Assembly: GCF_900188125.1 (NCBI RefSeq)
Contig: NZ_FZOW01000004.1
Location: 62,001 to 126,000 of the forward strand
Length of the DNA stretch: 64,000 nucleotides
Reading direction: 5' to 3'
Origin: Rhodococcoides kyotonense
GTDB taxonomy: Bacteria > Actinomycetota > Actinomycetes > Mycobacteriales > Mycobacteriaceae
Numbering within the stretch: the first letter of the stretch is position 1; each line of letters opens with the position of its first letter. This document shows, piece after piece, positions 34,519-47,925 of the stretch. Below the pieces are notes generated by a model. It had not been told where the DNA came from. It saw only the letters and a program-made list of their open reading frames with translations, and made no database searches. The translations under genes and the position numbers were made by a program.

Positions 34519-34616
34519 TCTTTCCACCTCACTCCCTGCGCCGGCATGATCCGGTTCAGGTATTGACGGTAAGGACGGGCGTGTCCACTCTCAGCCCTGC
34601 GAACCCCAGGACTCCC
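34519..34616 (-). promoter_or_regulatory. TPP riboswitch (THI element) controlling thiO-S-G
   Basis: On the minus strand the leader reads TCCTGGGGTTCGCAGGGCTG then AGAG, a variable arm, then TACCTGAACCGGATCATGCC and GGCGCAGGGAGTGAGG. GGGCTGAGA and ACCTGAACCGGATCATGCCGG are the two universally conserved THI-box cores. The closing helix ends right before the thiO ribosome-binding site (GAGGTGG) and no terminator hairpin follows, so control is probably at translation initiation. Exact ends are approximate. Confidence 0.93.
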
Positions 34617-34654
34617 GTGTATGTATCGACTCCCGACAGACTACCGTTTGCTGT

Positions 34655-35347
34655 GTGCATCCCACTTCGAGTCCCCAGAACGAGACGGCGCGCGAGCGTT
34701 TGGCGTCGGCTCGCCTGTACCTGTGCACCGACGCCAGGCGTGAGAAGGGCGATCTAGCCCAGTTCGCCGAGGCTGCGTTGTCCGGTGGCGTCGACATCAT
34801 CCAGCTTCGCGACAAGAACTCCGCCGGTGAGCGCGAGTTCGGCCCGCTCGAGGCGAAGGACGAACTGGCTGCGTTGGCGATTCTGTCGGCGGCGACCAAA
34901 CGCCACGGCGCGCTGCTGGCCGTGAACGACCGCGCGGACCTCGCGCTGGCGTCGGGCGCCGACGTACTGCATCTCGGTCAGGGCGACCTGCCGGTGCATT
35001 ACGCACGCCAGATTCTCGGCGACGACGTGCTCATCGGCCGGTCGACGCAGAATCGCAACCAGGCGAGTCTCGCCGCGATCGAGGACGGCGTCGACTACTT
35101 CGCGACGGGTCCGGTCTGGGCGACGCCGACGAAGCCCAATCGCAGCGCAGCTGGACTCGAACTGGTCCGCAGTACCGCGGAATCGGCGCCGACGCGGCCG
35201 TGGTTCGCCATCGGTGGCGTCGACGCGACCAACGTCGACGAGGTGTTGGCGGCCGGGTGCGAGCGGATCGTCGTCGTGCGGGCCATCACGCAGGCACGCG
35301 ATCCGCAGGCCGCGGCTCGGGAACTGTCGCAGAAGCTACGAGGCTGA
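34655..35347 (+). CDS. thiE: Thiamine-phosphate synthase
   Basis: A 230-residue TIM-barrel enzyme joining HMP-PP and thiazole phosphate. Motifs: [50 protein letters not shown] and [13 protein letters not shown], then WFAIGGVD. The GTG at 34655 has no ribosome-binding site but TACCGT stands about eight bases before it, so the mRNA may be leaderless. Divergent from the riboswitch-controlled thiO operon and not itself preceded by a THI element on its own strand. Confidence 0.94.
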   Translation: MHPTSSPQNETARERLASARLYLCTDARREKGDLAQFAEAALSGGVDIIQLRDKNSAGEREFGPLEAKDELAALAILSAATKRHGALLAVNDRADLALASGADVLHLGQGDLPVHYARQILGDDVLIGRSTQNRNQASLAAIEDGVDYFATGPVWATPTKPNRSAAGLELVRSTAESAPTRPWFAIGGVDATNVDEVLAAGCERIVVVRAITQARDPQAAARELSQKLRG

Positions 35348-36184
35348 CTCCAGCCACGACAACACCGTCGACGGCGCCAGCACCTGAACGGACGTCGGCA
35401 GTCGCTGTTGCAGTCCGCGGTCGGCGGTGACGAGCGCGGTCAGGCTGTCCGCTGCGGCAGCGCGTCGGGCGAGTTCGTCGTCGCCGCTGCCGGGCGCGTG
35501 AATGACCGGGATGCGTGCGTCGTCGAACGTTGCTCGACGCGCCTCGCCCTCGAGAACCGCGTCGATGTGCGTCAGCCAGCCGAAGTCTCCGCCGGGGAGT
35601 TCGACGGTGCGCGGCACCGCGTCGGCGAGCGACGTCAGCAGCTCACCCGTAGCGCCGCTGCGATCACGCCACCAGCCGTTGGGGCGTGAGCCGAGCACGT
35701 TGGCGGTGTCGAGCAGGATGCGCAGCGGCATGGTGCGCAGGGTCGGCCAACTGATCTCGAAGCCCGGATGCAGCGGCAACTGGTCCACCACGTGCTCGGG
35801 AACCCAACGCAGCTCGGTGCTTTCACCGTTGGGCGTCGTCGCGAGCTGACTCGGAGTGTCGGCGACGACGGTCGTGTAGGTCCATTCACTGTCGGCTCGT
35901 GCGGTGACTTTCTCGCCGCGCACGTGCACGTGCTCGGCCGTGATGCCCGCTTCTTCCTCGGCCTCGCGCACCGCGGCGTGGACGGTGGTCTCGTGACTGT
36001 CCCGCGCCCCGCCCGGCAGGGCCCACGTTCCGCCTTGATGCGACCACGGAGCGCGGTGTTGGAGCAGCACCGTCGGGGTGCCGTCGGCCGAGGGCGCGCG
36101 CAACAGCAGACCTGCGGCGCCGTGCTTTCCCCAGTGCCGCGTGCCGTTCTCGCCTACAACCCACCCGTCGCCGTCGCCGCGCAT
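35336..36184 (-). CDS. mutT3: MutT3-like NUDIX hydrolase fused to NYN/PIN-like domain
   Basis: A 282-residue fusion. Residues 1-150 are a NUDIX domain with a complete box (G59-x5-E65-x7-REAEEEAG), matching mycobacterial MutT3 (RGDGDGWVV start, [20 protein letters not shown]), a sanitising hydrolase for oxidised dGTP-type nucleotides. Residues about 152-282 look like an NYN/PIN-fold nuclease domain: [20 protein letters not shown] (D159, N162), [11 protein letters not shown] (232-242) and [12 protein letters not shown]. The ATG at 36184 matches the mycobacterial N-terminus. The 3' end overlaps thiE by 12 bases. Confidence 0.88.
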   Translation of the reverse strand: MRGDGDGWVVGENGTRHWGKHGAAGLLLRAPSADGTPTVLLQHRAPWSHQGGTWALPGGARDSHETTVHAAVREAEEEAGITAEHVHVRGEKVTARADSEWTYTTVVADTPSQLATTPNGESTELRWVPEHVVDQLPLHPGFEISWPTLRTMPLRILLDTANVLGSRPNGWWRDRSGATGELLTSLADAVPRTVELPGGDFGWLTHIDAVLEGEARRATFDDARIPVIHAPGSGDDELARRAAAADSLTALVTADRGLQQRLPTSVQVLAPSTVLSWLESAS

Positions 36185-36254
36185 ACGACACACCTTAGGT
36201 GAACCGACGTGGGGTGTGTTCACCGTCCGAGTACACGGGCGTGCTGCTACTTAT

Positions 36255-37567
36255 ATGCTCGGGCATGTGACTGTGGTCGGCACTACACCCTCTGCTGCCG
36301 TACCTCCTACGACTGCAGCATCCACCGCGGACAGCGATTCGCGTCGCGATCTGCAGCGGTTGGTGCGGTCGACTCCCGTGCGCATGATCGCCTTCGGGGT
36401 CCTTCTCGTCGTGTCGTTCGTTGCGTCCGGAGTCGTGACGTCCGTGGCGGTCGCCGATCGCGCCGAGACACTCGACACGCTGCTCGTTCGCACCGAGCCG
36501 CTGGCCAATTCGGCTCAGAATCTCTACGGCGCCTTGTCCGTCGCCGACGCGGCCGCGTCCACTGCGTTCCTCGCCGGGGGTCTCGAGCCGCAGGAGACGC
36601 GCGACCGGTACACGCAAGCGATCGGCGACGCGGGTGCCGAGATCGTCCGGGCATCCAACGGTCTCGGCGACACCGACGACGACGCGCGCATGGTCTTGAT
36701 GGAAATTGCTGCCGGTTTGCCCGTGTACACCGGGCTCGTCGAAACTGCACGCACCAACAATCGCGTCGGAAATCCCGTCGGCGCTGCGTACCTCGGTGAG
36801 GCGTCGAACCAGATGCAGACGGTGCTGCTCCCCCGCGCCGAGCGCCTGTACACCGACCAGTCCGCGCGTGTCGCGGCCGATCAGGAGCGGTTCACGCGTC
36901 CACCGCTGTTCGCGATCGCGTTGATCGTGGCGTGCCTGGCCTTGCTCGTACTCGCGCAGATCTTCCTGTCCAAGCGCACCAATCGCACGTTCAACTGGGG
37001 ATTCCTCGGCGCCACCGCGACGATGGCCATCTTCCTCGGCTGGATGCTCGTGGGCGGACTGATCTCGTCGACGGCCACCGACCGCGCCCTCGAGCGAGGC
37101 GTCGACCCGCTCGAGAATCTCACGTCCGGTTTCATCCTCGCCCAACAAGCACGCGCCGACGAGACTCTCGACCTCGTGCGACGCGGCAGCACCCGCGGAT
37201 ACGACGCCGAATTCACCTCCAACACAGACAAATTGACGACCTTGTTCGCCGACGACCCGGACATCACCGAGACGTTGGCAGCGTGGAAGGCCTCGCACGG
37301 AAGAATCGCCGACGCCTTGCGCACGGGAGATTTCAACTCGGCGGTGACCATCACGACGGGCAGCGGCGTCCTCGATTCGTCGGCCCAGTTCCGCGCATTG
37401 GACGGCAAACTGGTCGACGGCATCGAGCAGGCTCGAATCGAGCTGCGCGGCAACGTCCTTCGAGCCAAAGCCGCATTGGGCGGATTGACTTCCGGCGCAG
37501 TGACGTTGACGATCGTCGCTGCCGCAGCCGTCGGGGCAGGCATCGCACCGAGACTTCGGGAGTACCT

Positions 37568-37571
<4 letters not shown>
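36255..37571 (+). CDS. glnX: GlnX-like transmembrane sensor
   Basis: A 438-residue membrane protein orthologous by position and architecture to Rv0412c (GlnX): helix at about 35-58, a large extracytoplasmic helical region, two central helices (LFAIALIVACLALLVLAQIF and TATMAIFLGWMLVGGLI), a second extracytoplasmic region and a C-terminal helix. In M. tuberculosis GlnX relays the amino-acid-binding state of GlnH to PknG. GTGA overlap with glnH. Start uncertain: ATG 36255 or GTG 36267; TTATAT at 36250 could be a -10 box for a leaderless GTG. Confidence 0.85.
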
Positions 37572-42113
<4,542 letters not shown>

Positions 42114-42117
<4 letters not shown>

Positions 42118-44189
42118 TCGGACAGTCCCTGCGCTTGGATGGCGGTGATGGCGACGGTGTTGACGATGTCCTCGACCAACGCGCCGCGCGAGAGGTCGTT
42201 GACGGGCTTGGCGAGACCTTGCAGCACCGGTCCGACCGCGACGGCGCCCGCGCTGCGCTGAACCGCCTTGTACGTGTTGTTGCCGGTGTTGAGATCAGGA
42301 AAGATGAACACCGTCGCACGTCCGGCGACCTTCGAGTCCGGCAGTTTCGATTTCGCCACCGTCGGCTCGACGGCAGCGTCGTACTGAATAGGCCCTTCCA
42401 CCAACAACTCTGGACTACGATCGCGCACCAGCTGGGTGGCTTCGCGGACCTTGTCGACGTCTGCGCCGGTGCCGGAATCACCCGTCGAGTAGGACAGCAT
42501 CGCGATGCGCGGGTCGATGCCGAACTGGGCCGACGTCTGCGCCGACGAGATGGCGATGTCGGCCAGTTGCTCGGCCGACGGATCGGGGACGATCGCGCAG
42601 TCGCCGTATGCGAGAACACGATCCGACAGACACATCAGGAAGATACTCGACACCGTGTTCACGCCGGCTGCGGTCTTGATGATCTCGAACGACGGCCTGA
42701 TGGTGTGGGCCGTCGTATGCGCGGCACCGGACACCATGCCGTCGGCGATTCCCTTGTGCACCATCATGGTTCCGAAGTACGAGATGTCGGTCATGATCTC
42801 GCGCGCACGTTCGATGGTCATGCCCTTGTGCTTACGCAGTTCCGCGTACTCGGCCGCGAACTCCTCGGCATGATCGGAGGCCCTCGGGTCGAGAACCTGA
42901 GCGTCGTCGAGGTCGACGCCCAACTCCGCTGCACGACGACGAATCGGGCCTTCCTCACCGAGAATCGTCAGCTGTGCGACCTGACGCTGCAGCAACCGCC
43001 CCGCCGCACGCAGGATTCGGTCGTCGCCACCTTCGGGCAGCACGATGTGCTTGCGGTCGGCGCGGGCACGCTGGATGAGCTGGTACTCGAACATCTGGGG
43101 TGTCGTGATCGACGGGATGCTGAGTTCGAGGCTGTCGAGCAGCGCACGGGCGTCGACGCGCTGTTCCATCAGACTCAGCGCGGTGTCGACCTTGCGCTGA
43201 GACCCGACCGCGACGCGTCCGCGTGCCTTGGCTGCCGCCGATGCCGTGTCGAACGTGCCGAGGTCGGTCGTCAGGATCGGCAGACGTGGTCCGAGTCCGG
43301 CGACGAGCCGCGCGATGGCCGGATGTGGCTCGATTCCGCCGTTCATGATGATGCCGGCGAGCGACGGAAAGCCTTCTGCCTCATGTGCATTGACGAGTGC
43401 GAGCAGGACGTCCGATCGATCCGCCGGCGCGATGACGACGACGCCCTCCGTCAGCCGTTCGAGGATGTGCTCGGCCGTCATACCCCCGACCATGACGCGC
43501 AGGGCCTCGCGCTGCATCAGCTCGGCGTCGCCGCTGTACAGCTGGCCGTCGACGGCGTCGAGCAGCTCGGCCATCGTCGGTGCGATCAACAGTGGGATCT
43601 CGGGCAGGCTCCAGGCCGGTACGCCGAGGGGCTGCAGGGCAGCAGTGATGTCGTCGAGTTTCTCCGGATCGCATCGATTCGCCACGATCGCGACGAGATG
43701 CGCGTGGTTGGCCTTCAGTTCCGACTGACACAGCTGGCCGAGCTGCACGATCTCCTCCGTCGACCGCTCGGACCCACGCAACGACAGCAGCACGGGCGCA
43801 CCGAGATTCGCGGCGATACGCGCATTGAACCCGAGTTCGCTCGGGCTACCGACGTCGGTGTAGTCGCTGCCGACGATCACCACCGCATCGCATTGGGATG
43901 CGACGTCGTGATAGCGCGAGACGATGTCGCCGAGGGCCGCGTCGGGATCGGCATGTACTTCCTCGTACGTGACGCCGAGGGACTGCTCGTACGTCAGATC
44001 GGCCGTCGTGTGGTCGATGAGAAGTTCGAGGATGTAGTCCGTCTCGGTGGTCGAACGAGCGATGGGCCGGAACACTCCGACACGTGCCGCGGACGCGCAC
44101 AGCATCTGCAGGACGCCGAGAGCGATGGTCGATTTACCGGTGTCGCCCTCGGGGGACGCGATGTAGATGCTCGATGCTGGCTCGGCCAT
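42114..44189 (-). CDS. pta: Phosphate acetyltransferase
   Basis: A 691-residue two-part Pta: N-terminal P-loop BioD-like and DRTGG regulatory domains ([20 protein letters not shown]) and the C-terminal catalytic PTA_PTB domain ([40 protein letters not shown] [38 protein letters not shown]). It interconverts acetyl-CoA and acetyl-phosphate with AckA. ATG at 44189; divergent from the F420-type oxidoreductase gene. Confidence 0.96.
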
Positions 44190-44249
44190 GCCAGCCAGAG
44201 TAGCGGGTGAAGTGTTGACAGAAGGTGACCTGCCGTAGTCGGATCGGTC

Positions 44250-44765
44250 ATGGCCGAATCACCGTTTCCCGACGTCCGCTGGGGTAGCGAGAACAGCTTC
44301 CTCACGAAGCCCGCGAATGCGTTCGCCGCGACCAAGCCCGGGTCGTGGGTCATCAGGAACCTCGCGGGCGTCGACCGCAGGCTTCTCGAGCGAACCGACG
44401 GCAAGTTCACGATCCTCGGACCGATCGGCGCACCCGTCGTGCTGCTGACGACGACGGGCCGCAAGTCCGGAGTGCCGCGGACTTCACCGCTGCTCTACTA
44501 CCGCGAGGGCGAGCAGCTCTACGTCGTCGGCAGCAACTTCGGGCAGCAGCACCACCCTGCCTGGACGTCGAACCTCCTCGCCGACGCCCGGGCCACCGTC
44601 GCCATCGGGGGCAAGAAGATCCCGGTGACCGCGACACCTGTCCTCGGGGCCGAGAAGGTGAGGATCTTCGACGAGTTCACCAAGATCACCCGGGTGTACG
44701 GCGAGTACAAGACCCGGACCGACCGGGATATGAGGATGTTCGCCCTCACCGCCGCTGTTGCCTGA
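44250..44765 (+). CDS. Deazaflavin (F420)-dependent nitroreductase, Ddn-like
   Basis: A 171-residue split-barrel protein of the Ddn/Rv3547 family: TTTGRKSGVPRTSPLLYYRE, YVVGSNFGQQHHPAWTSNLL and a C-terminal FDEFTKITRVYGEYKTRT. Such enzymes use F420H2 to reduce quinones or nitro compounds. Its neighbour fgd1 supplies F420H2. The last six codons (LTAAVA) and stop lie in a 17-bp tandem repeat that continues downstream, so the C-terminus may be repeat-derived. Confidence 0.88.
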   Translation: MAESPFPDVRWGSENSFLTKPANAFAATKPGSWVIRNLAGVDRRLLERTDGKFTILGPIGAPVVLLTTTGRKSGVPRTSPLLYYREGEQLYVVGSNFGQQHHPAWTSNLLADARATVAIGGKKIPVTATPVLGAEKVRIFDEFTKITRVYGEYKTRTDRDMRMFALTAAVA

Positions 44766-44969
44766 CCGCCGCTGTTGCCTCACCGCCGCCCCCACCGCTT
44801 GAATGGTCCATTCATACGATCAGATAGCTTCGCAGCGCCATTCAAGCAGGCCCGCGCCCGATCCCGTGACCGCTTGAATGGTTCACGCATACGAACCAAT
44901 AGCTTCGATGGTTCATTCAAGCGGTCAGAGACAGCGGCGGTCAGAGACAGCGGCGGTCAGAGGCAGCGG
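44747..44969. repeat. Composite inverted-repeat region between convergent genes
   Basis: Left: about 2.5 tandem units of ACCGCCGCTGTTGCCT (44748-44789). Right: three tandem units of GGTCAGAGACAGCGGC type (44923-44969), roughly the inverse complement of the left units. Between them are two related 55-bp elements, 44795-44849 and 44870-44924, each bounded by CGCTTGAATGG and CCATTCAAGC-type arms; in the second, CCGCTTGAATG and CATTCAAGCGG pair perfectly over 11 bases. No open frame of interest. Confidence 0.88.
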
Positions 44970-44973
44970 AAAA

Positions 44974-45987
44974 TCAGCCCAACTCCCGCAACCGCGGAGC
45001 CAGATCGCGCTCGAACAGCTCGAGGAACCGCTTCTGATCGTGCCCGGGCGCGTGGAAGACGAGGTGATTGAGCCCCGCATCGGTGTAGTCCTTCACCTTC
45101 GCGACCGCCTCGTCCGGATCCGAAGCCACGATCCACCGCTTCGCCACCTGCTCGATCGGCAACTCATCCGCCGCCTTCTCCATCTCGATCGGATCGTCGA
45201 TCGAATGCTTCTGCTCCGGCGTCAGCGACAACGGCGCCCAGAACCGAGTGTTCTCCAACGCCAACTCCGGATCGGTGTCGTAGGAAATCTTGATCTCGAT
45301 CATCTTGTCGATCTCACCGGCATCACGCTCGGCCTTACCCGCGCCCTCTTCCACGGCCGGCAGCAGCTTGTCGGTGTACAACTCCATACCCTTACCCGAG
45401 GTACAGATGAAACCGTCCCCCGCACGACCTGCATACCGCGCGACGACGGGACCGCCCGCCGCGATGTAGACCGGAATGCCGCCGTCGGGGACGTCGTAGA
45501 TCGAGGCGCCCTTCGTCGTGTAGTACTCACCTTCGAAGTCGACGCGATCACCGAGCCACAGCTCACGCATCAACCGCACCGACTCACGCAGCCGCGCGAA
45601 CCGCTCCTTGAACTCCGGCCACTCGCCGCTGTACCCGGTCGCGATCTCGTTCAGAGCTTCACCGGTACCGACGCCGAGCATGATGCGTCCCGGATACAGG
45701 CAGCCCATCGTCGCGAACGCCTGCGCGATCACCGACGGGTTGTACCGGAACGTCGGCGTGAGCACCGAGGTACCGAGCTGAATCGTCTTCGTCCGCTCAC
45801 CCACCGCCGTCATCCACGCCAGCGAGAACGGCGCATGCCCACCCTCGTGACGCCACGGCTGAAAATGGTCACTGACCGTCGCCGAATCCATACCGTGCGC
45901 CTCGGCCAACACACCGAGTTCGACGAGCTCCCGCGGACCGAACTGCTCCGCCGACGCCTTGTAACCGAGCTTCAAAGCCTGTGCCAC
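44974..45987 (-). CDS. fgd1: F420-dependent glucose-6-phosphate dehydrogenase
   Basis: A 337-residue luciferase-fold enzyme that oxidises glucose-6-phosphate while reducing F420. It is near-identical in layout to M. tuberculosis Fgd1: [36 protein letters not shown] (H41, W45, corresponding to catalytic H40 and W44), [16 protein letters not shown] (E110) and [16 protein letters not shown] at 45987 has GGGAG upstream, and TATAAC about 20 bases earlier is a candidate -10 box. In mycobacteria fgd1 adjoins pta; here the Ddn-like gene and the composite repeat lie between. Confidence 0.96.
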   Translation of the reverse strand: MAQALKLGYKASAEQFGPRELVELGVLAEAHGMDSATVSDHFQPWRHEGGHAPFSLAWMTAVGERTKTIQLGTSVLTPTFRYNPSVIAQAFATMGCLYPGRIMLGVGTGEALNEIATGYSGEWPEFKERFARLRESVRLMRELWLGDRVDFEGEYYTTKGASIYDVPDGGIPVYIAAGGPVVARYAGRAGDGFICTSGKGMELYTDKLLPAVEEGAGKAERDAGEIDKMIEIKISYDTDPELALENTRFWAPLSLTPEQKHSIDDPIEMEKAADELPIEQVAKRWIVASDPDEAVAKVKDYTDAGLNHLVFHAPGHDQKRFLELFERDLAPRLRELG

Positions 45988-46053
45988 GCGCTACTCCCTC
46001 GTTATATGTCACTAATCATTCGATTGTGCACGCTGAAACCGACGCCCAGCGTC

Positions 46054-46401
46054 TTATTCGATTCCGAGCACCGTCACCACGGCCGCGAGAACGGCCACGA
46101 ACCCGATGCCGACGGCGAAGATCCACAGTTCGCGCGCCTCGGGCATCGGTGCACCGGACTCCAGTGCCTTGCGGACCTGCAACCATCGGCGCAGTCCCAC
46201 CATCGCAGCCGACGCCGCCATGAAGATCAGGACCAGCCCGAGTGTGGTTCTGACCCAGCCCGTACTGAAGTCGGGGACCAGGTGCACGATCGCGATCCCA
46301 CCGGCCAGCAATCCGAGCGACGTCCGCATCCACGCCAGGAACGTCCGTTCGCTGGCGAGCGTGAATCGTTCGTCCGGTCTGGTCGACGGGTCATCTGCCA
46401 C
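46054..46401 (-). CDS. DUF202 (YidH-like) membrane protein
   Basis: A 115-residue protein: RFTLASERTFLAWMRTSLGL then LAGGIAIVHLVPDF is the DUF202 signature, followed by two more helices. Function unknown; YidH-like proteins are inner-membrane proteins. The GTG at 46401 is used although GGAG is very close to it; an ATG at 46437 in frame is an alternative. Divergent from the ANTAR gene, sharing a 100-base promoter region. Confidence 0.83.
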   Translation of the reverse strand: MADDPSTRPDERFTLASERTFLAWMRTSLGLLAGGIAIVHLVPDFSTGWVRTTLGLVLIFMAASAAMVGLRRWLQVRKALESGAPMPEARELWIFAVGIGFVAVLAAVVTVLGIE

Positions 46402-46503
46402 GACTCCAACAATAACGATCAGCCGGATTTCAACCATGGTGGCAATGGAAAGAACCCTCCACACTTGGATCACAAGTCCCTTCGACCATGAAAGAGGCAG
46501 GCC

Positions 46504-46776
46504 ATGTCCGACTCTCAGCGCACCCAGATCGATATCGGCGTCGGGATCCTGGTCGGACTGTGTGGCTACTCCCCCGACGAAGCCTTCGCAGAACTGACCG
46601 CGTTCGCTCACCGTCACAAGGTCGGATTGATCTCGACGACGAAGGCTCTGACTCTGCTGGCTCAGACCGCACCGACGACTGCAGGCATCGAGAACTCCGC
46701 GACCGAAGCTGCCCGGCTCCGGTGGCATTCGATCCTCCAGCGCGCCGATCCGCAGATCATCGAGCACGCCGCCTGA
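46504..46776 (+). CDS. Stand-alone ANTAR-domain protein
   Basis: A 90-residue protein whose residues 8-58 resemble the ANTAR RNA-binding domain: QIDIGVGILVGLCGYSPDEA then FAELTAFAHRHKVGLISTTK. No receiver or GAF domain is attached, unlike typical ANTAR regulators. ANTAR proteins bind paired stem-loops in leaders and prevent transcription termination. GAAAGAGG precedes the ATG. The region from here to the importer operon at 46963 contains strong nested stems (46788-46930), so a cis target is plausible. Confidence in the domain is moderate because the match is by eye. Confidence 0.72.
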   Translation: MSDSQRTQIDIGVGILVGLCGYSPDEAFAELTAFAHRHKVGLISTTKALTLLAQTAPTTAGIENSATEAARLRWHSILQRADPQIIEHAA

Positions 46777-46787
46777 CCCCGTCCCAC

Positions 46788-46850
46788 CCCCGTCACTCGC
46801 AAACGCAAACGCATATGCGTTTGCGTGGGCTGAGTCGTGCGATGACGGGG
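46788..46850. repeat. Nested palindrome after ANTAR gene
   Basis: Inner perfect 24-base palindrome at 46803-46826 (half-arm ACGCAAACGCAT) enclosed by outer arms CCCCGTCA-(C)-TCGC at 46788-46800 and GCGATGACGGGG at 46839-46850. Lies 11 bases after the ANTAR stop; may end its transcript. Confidence 0.8.
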
Positions 46851-46864
46851 AGGGACGCGGCGAT

Positions 46865-46930
46865 ACCAATGTGAAAAGAATCTGCACGATTCCATTGGTC
46901 GACGCGCTGGAACAGGTCCTGTCCAATGGA
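46865..46930 (+). promoter_or_regulatory. Leader with two mutually exclusive stems
   Basis: Stem I: ACCAATG (46865-46871) plus GAATC (46878-46882) pair with GATTCCATTGGT (46888-46899), loop TGCAC. Stem II: TCCATTGG (46891-46898) pairs with CCAATGGA (46923-46930), enclosing palindrome ACAGGTCCTGT. Both need bases 46891-46898, so only one can form. Directly upstream of the importer operon. Confidence 0.55.
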
Positions 46931-46962
46931 CGCAATCGCCTTCTACGACAGGTTCTTCATTC

Positions 46963-47925
46963 ATGTCCCACCGGTCGCGTTATGTCCTACGACGAATCGT
47001 CCAAGCGTTCAGCGTCGTCGTGCTCACCTACACGTTCGTGTTCTTCGTGCTGAACATCCTTCCAGGAAATCCCATCGAGAGCAGGATCAACAGTCCTGAG
47101 AACCCGATCTCCGCGAAGGACGCCGAGGTTCTGACCGCTTACTACAACCTCGACAAGTCCGCGCTCGAACAGTTCTGGATCTCGGTGTCACGCCTTCTGC
47201 ACGGTGACCTCGGTTTCTCCCTGACGAGCGGCAAATCCGTGACGTCGTTGCTCGCCAGTGCAATTCCGCAGACGGCCGCACTTGCGTTGTTCGCCTTCGT
47301 CATTGCCGTCGTCGCAGCAGCCGGCATCGCACTCACTGCCGTATTCGCGCCGTCGTCGTGGCTTCGAGAATTCGCTCGCGGAATTCCACCGATCTTCCTG
47401 TCGGTACCGTCGTTCATCGTCGGACTTGTTCTGCTGCAGATCTTTTCGTTCCAACTCGGTATCGTCTCCGCGATCGCCGACGAGGGCGTCGCGTCGCTCT
47501 GGCTTCCCGCTGTCGCACTTGCCATTCCGGTGTCGGCACCGATCGCACAGGTCATGATTCAAGGATTGGCGACGGCATCGGCTCAGCCGTACGTCGACAT
47601 CCTCCGATCCAAAGGACTCCGCGAGGATCGCGTCATATTCGGCCACATCGTCAAGAACGGCTCGATTCCCACACTGACGATCGCCGCCATCACGATCGGC
47701 GAACTGCTGGCCGGCTCCGTCATCACCGAGACGATCTTCTCACGCACCGGTATCGGATTTCTGGTCGAGGACGCGGTCCGCAACCAGGACCTACCGATCA
47801 TTCAGGCGATCGTCATCCTCGTGTCGACGGTCTTCGTCATCACCAATCTGATTGTCGACCTGGTGTATCCGGTCATCGACCCGCGCATATCGGTGGCATC
47901 GACCCGCGAGGCGGTAACCGCATGA
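46963..47925 (+). CDS. Oligopeptide-type ABC importer permease (DppB/OppB)
   Basis: A 320-residue permease with the BPD_transp_1 domain: LPGNPIESRINSPENP near the start, EAA-type loop (YVDILRSKGLREDRVIFGHI) and GSVITETIFSRTGIGFLVED. Such pairs import peptides, nickel chelates, glutathione or other small molecules. First gene of a run of five plus-strand genes with four-base or zero spacing. The ribosome-binding site before the ATG is poor; the structured leader at 46865 may govern its expression. Confidence 0.92.
   Translation: MSHRSRYVLRRIVQAFSVVVLTYTFVFFVLNILPGNPIESRINSPENPISAKDAEVLTAYYNLDKSALEQFWISVSRLLHGDLGFSLTSGKSVTSLLASAIPQTAALALFAFVIAVVAAAGIALTAVFAPSSWLREFARGIPPIFLSVPSFIVGLVLLQIFSFQLGIVSAIADEGVASLWLPAVALAIPVSAPIAQVMIQGLATASAQPYVDILRSKGLREDRVIFGHIVKNGSIPTLTIAAITIGELLAGSVITETIFSRTGIGFLVEDAVRNQDLPIIQAIVILVSTVFVITNLIVDLVYPVIDPRISVASTREAVTA

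Noticed and set aside
44974..45987. Ordinary FMN-dependent luciferase-like monooxygenase
   Set aside because: Near-identity in motif order to F420-dependent glucose-6-phosphate dehydrogenase, including the catalytic His/Trp/Glu, makes Fgd1 far more likely.
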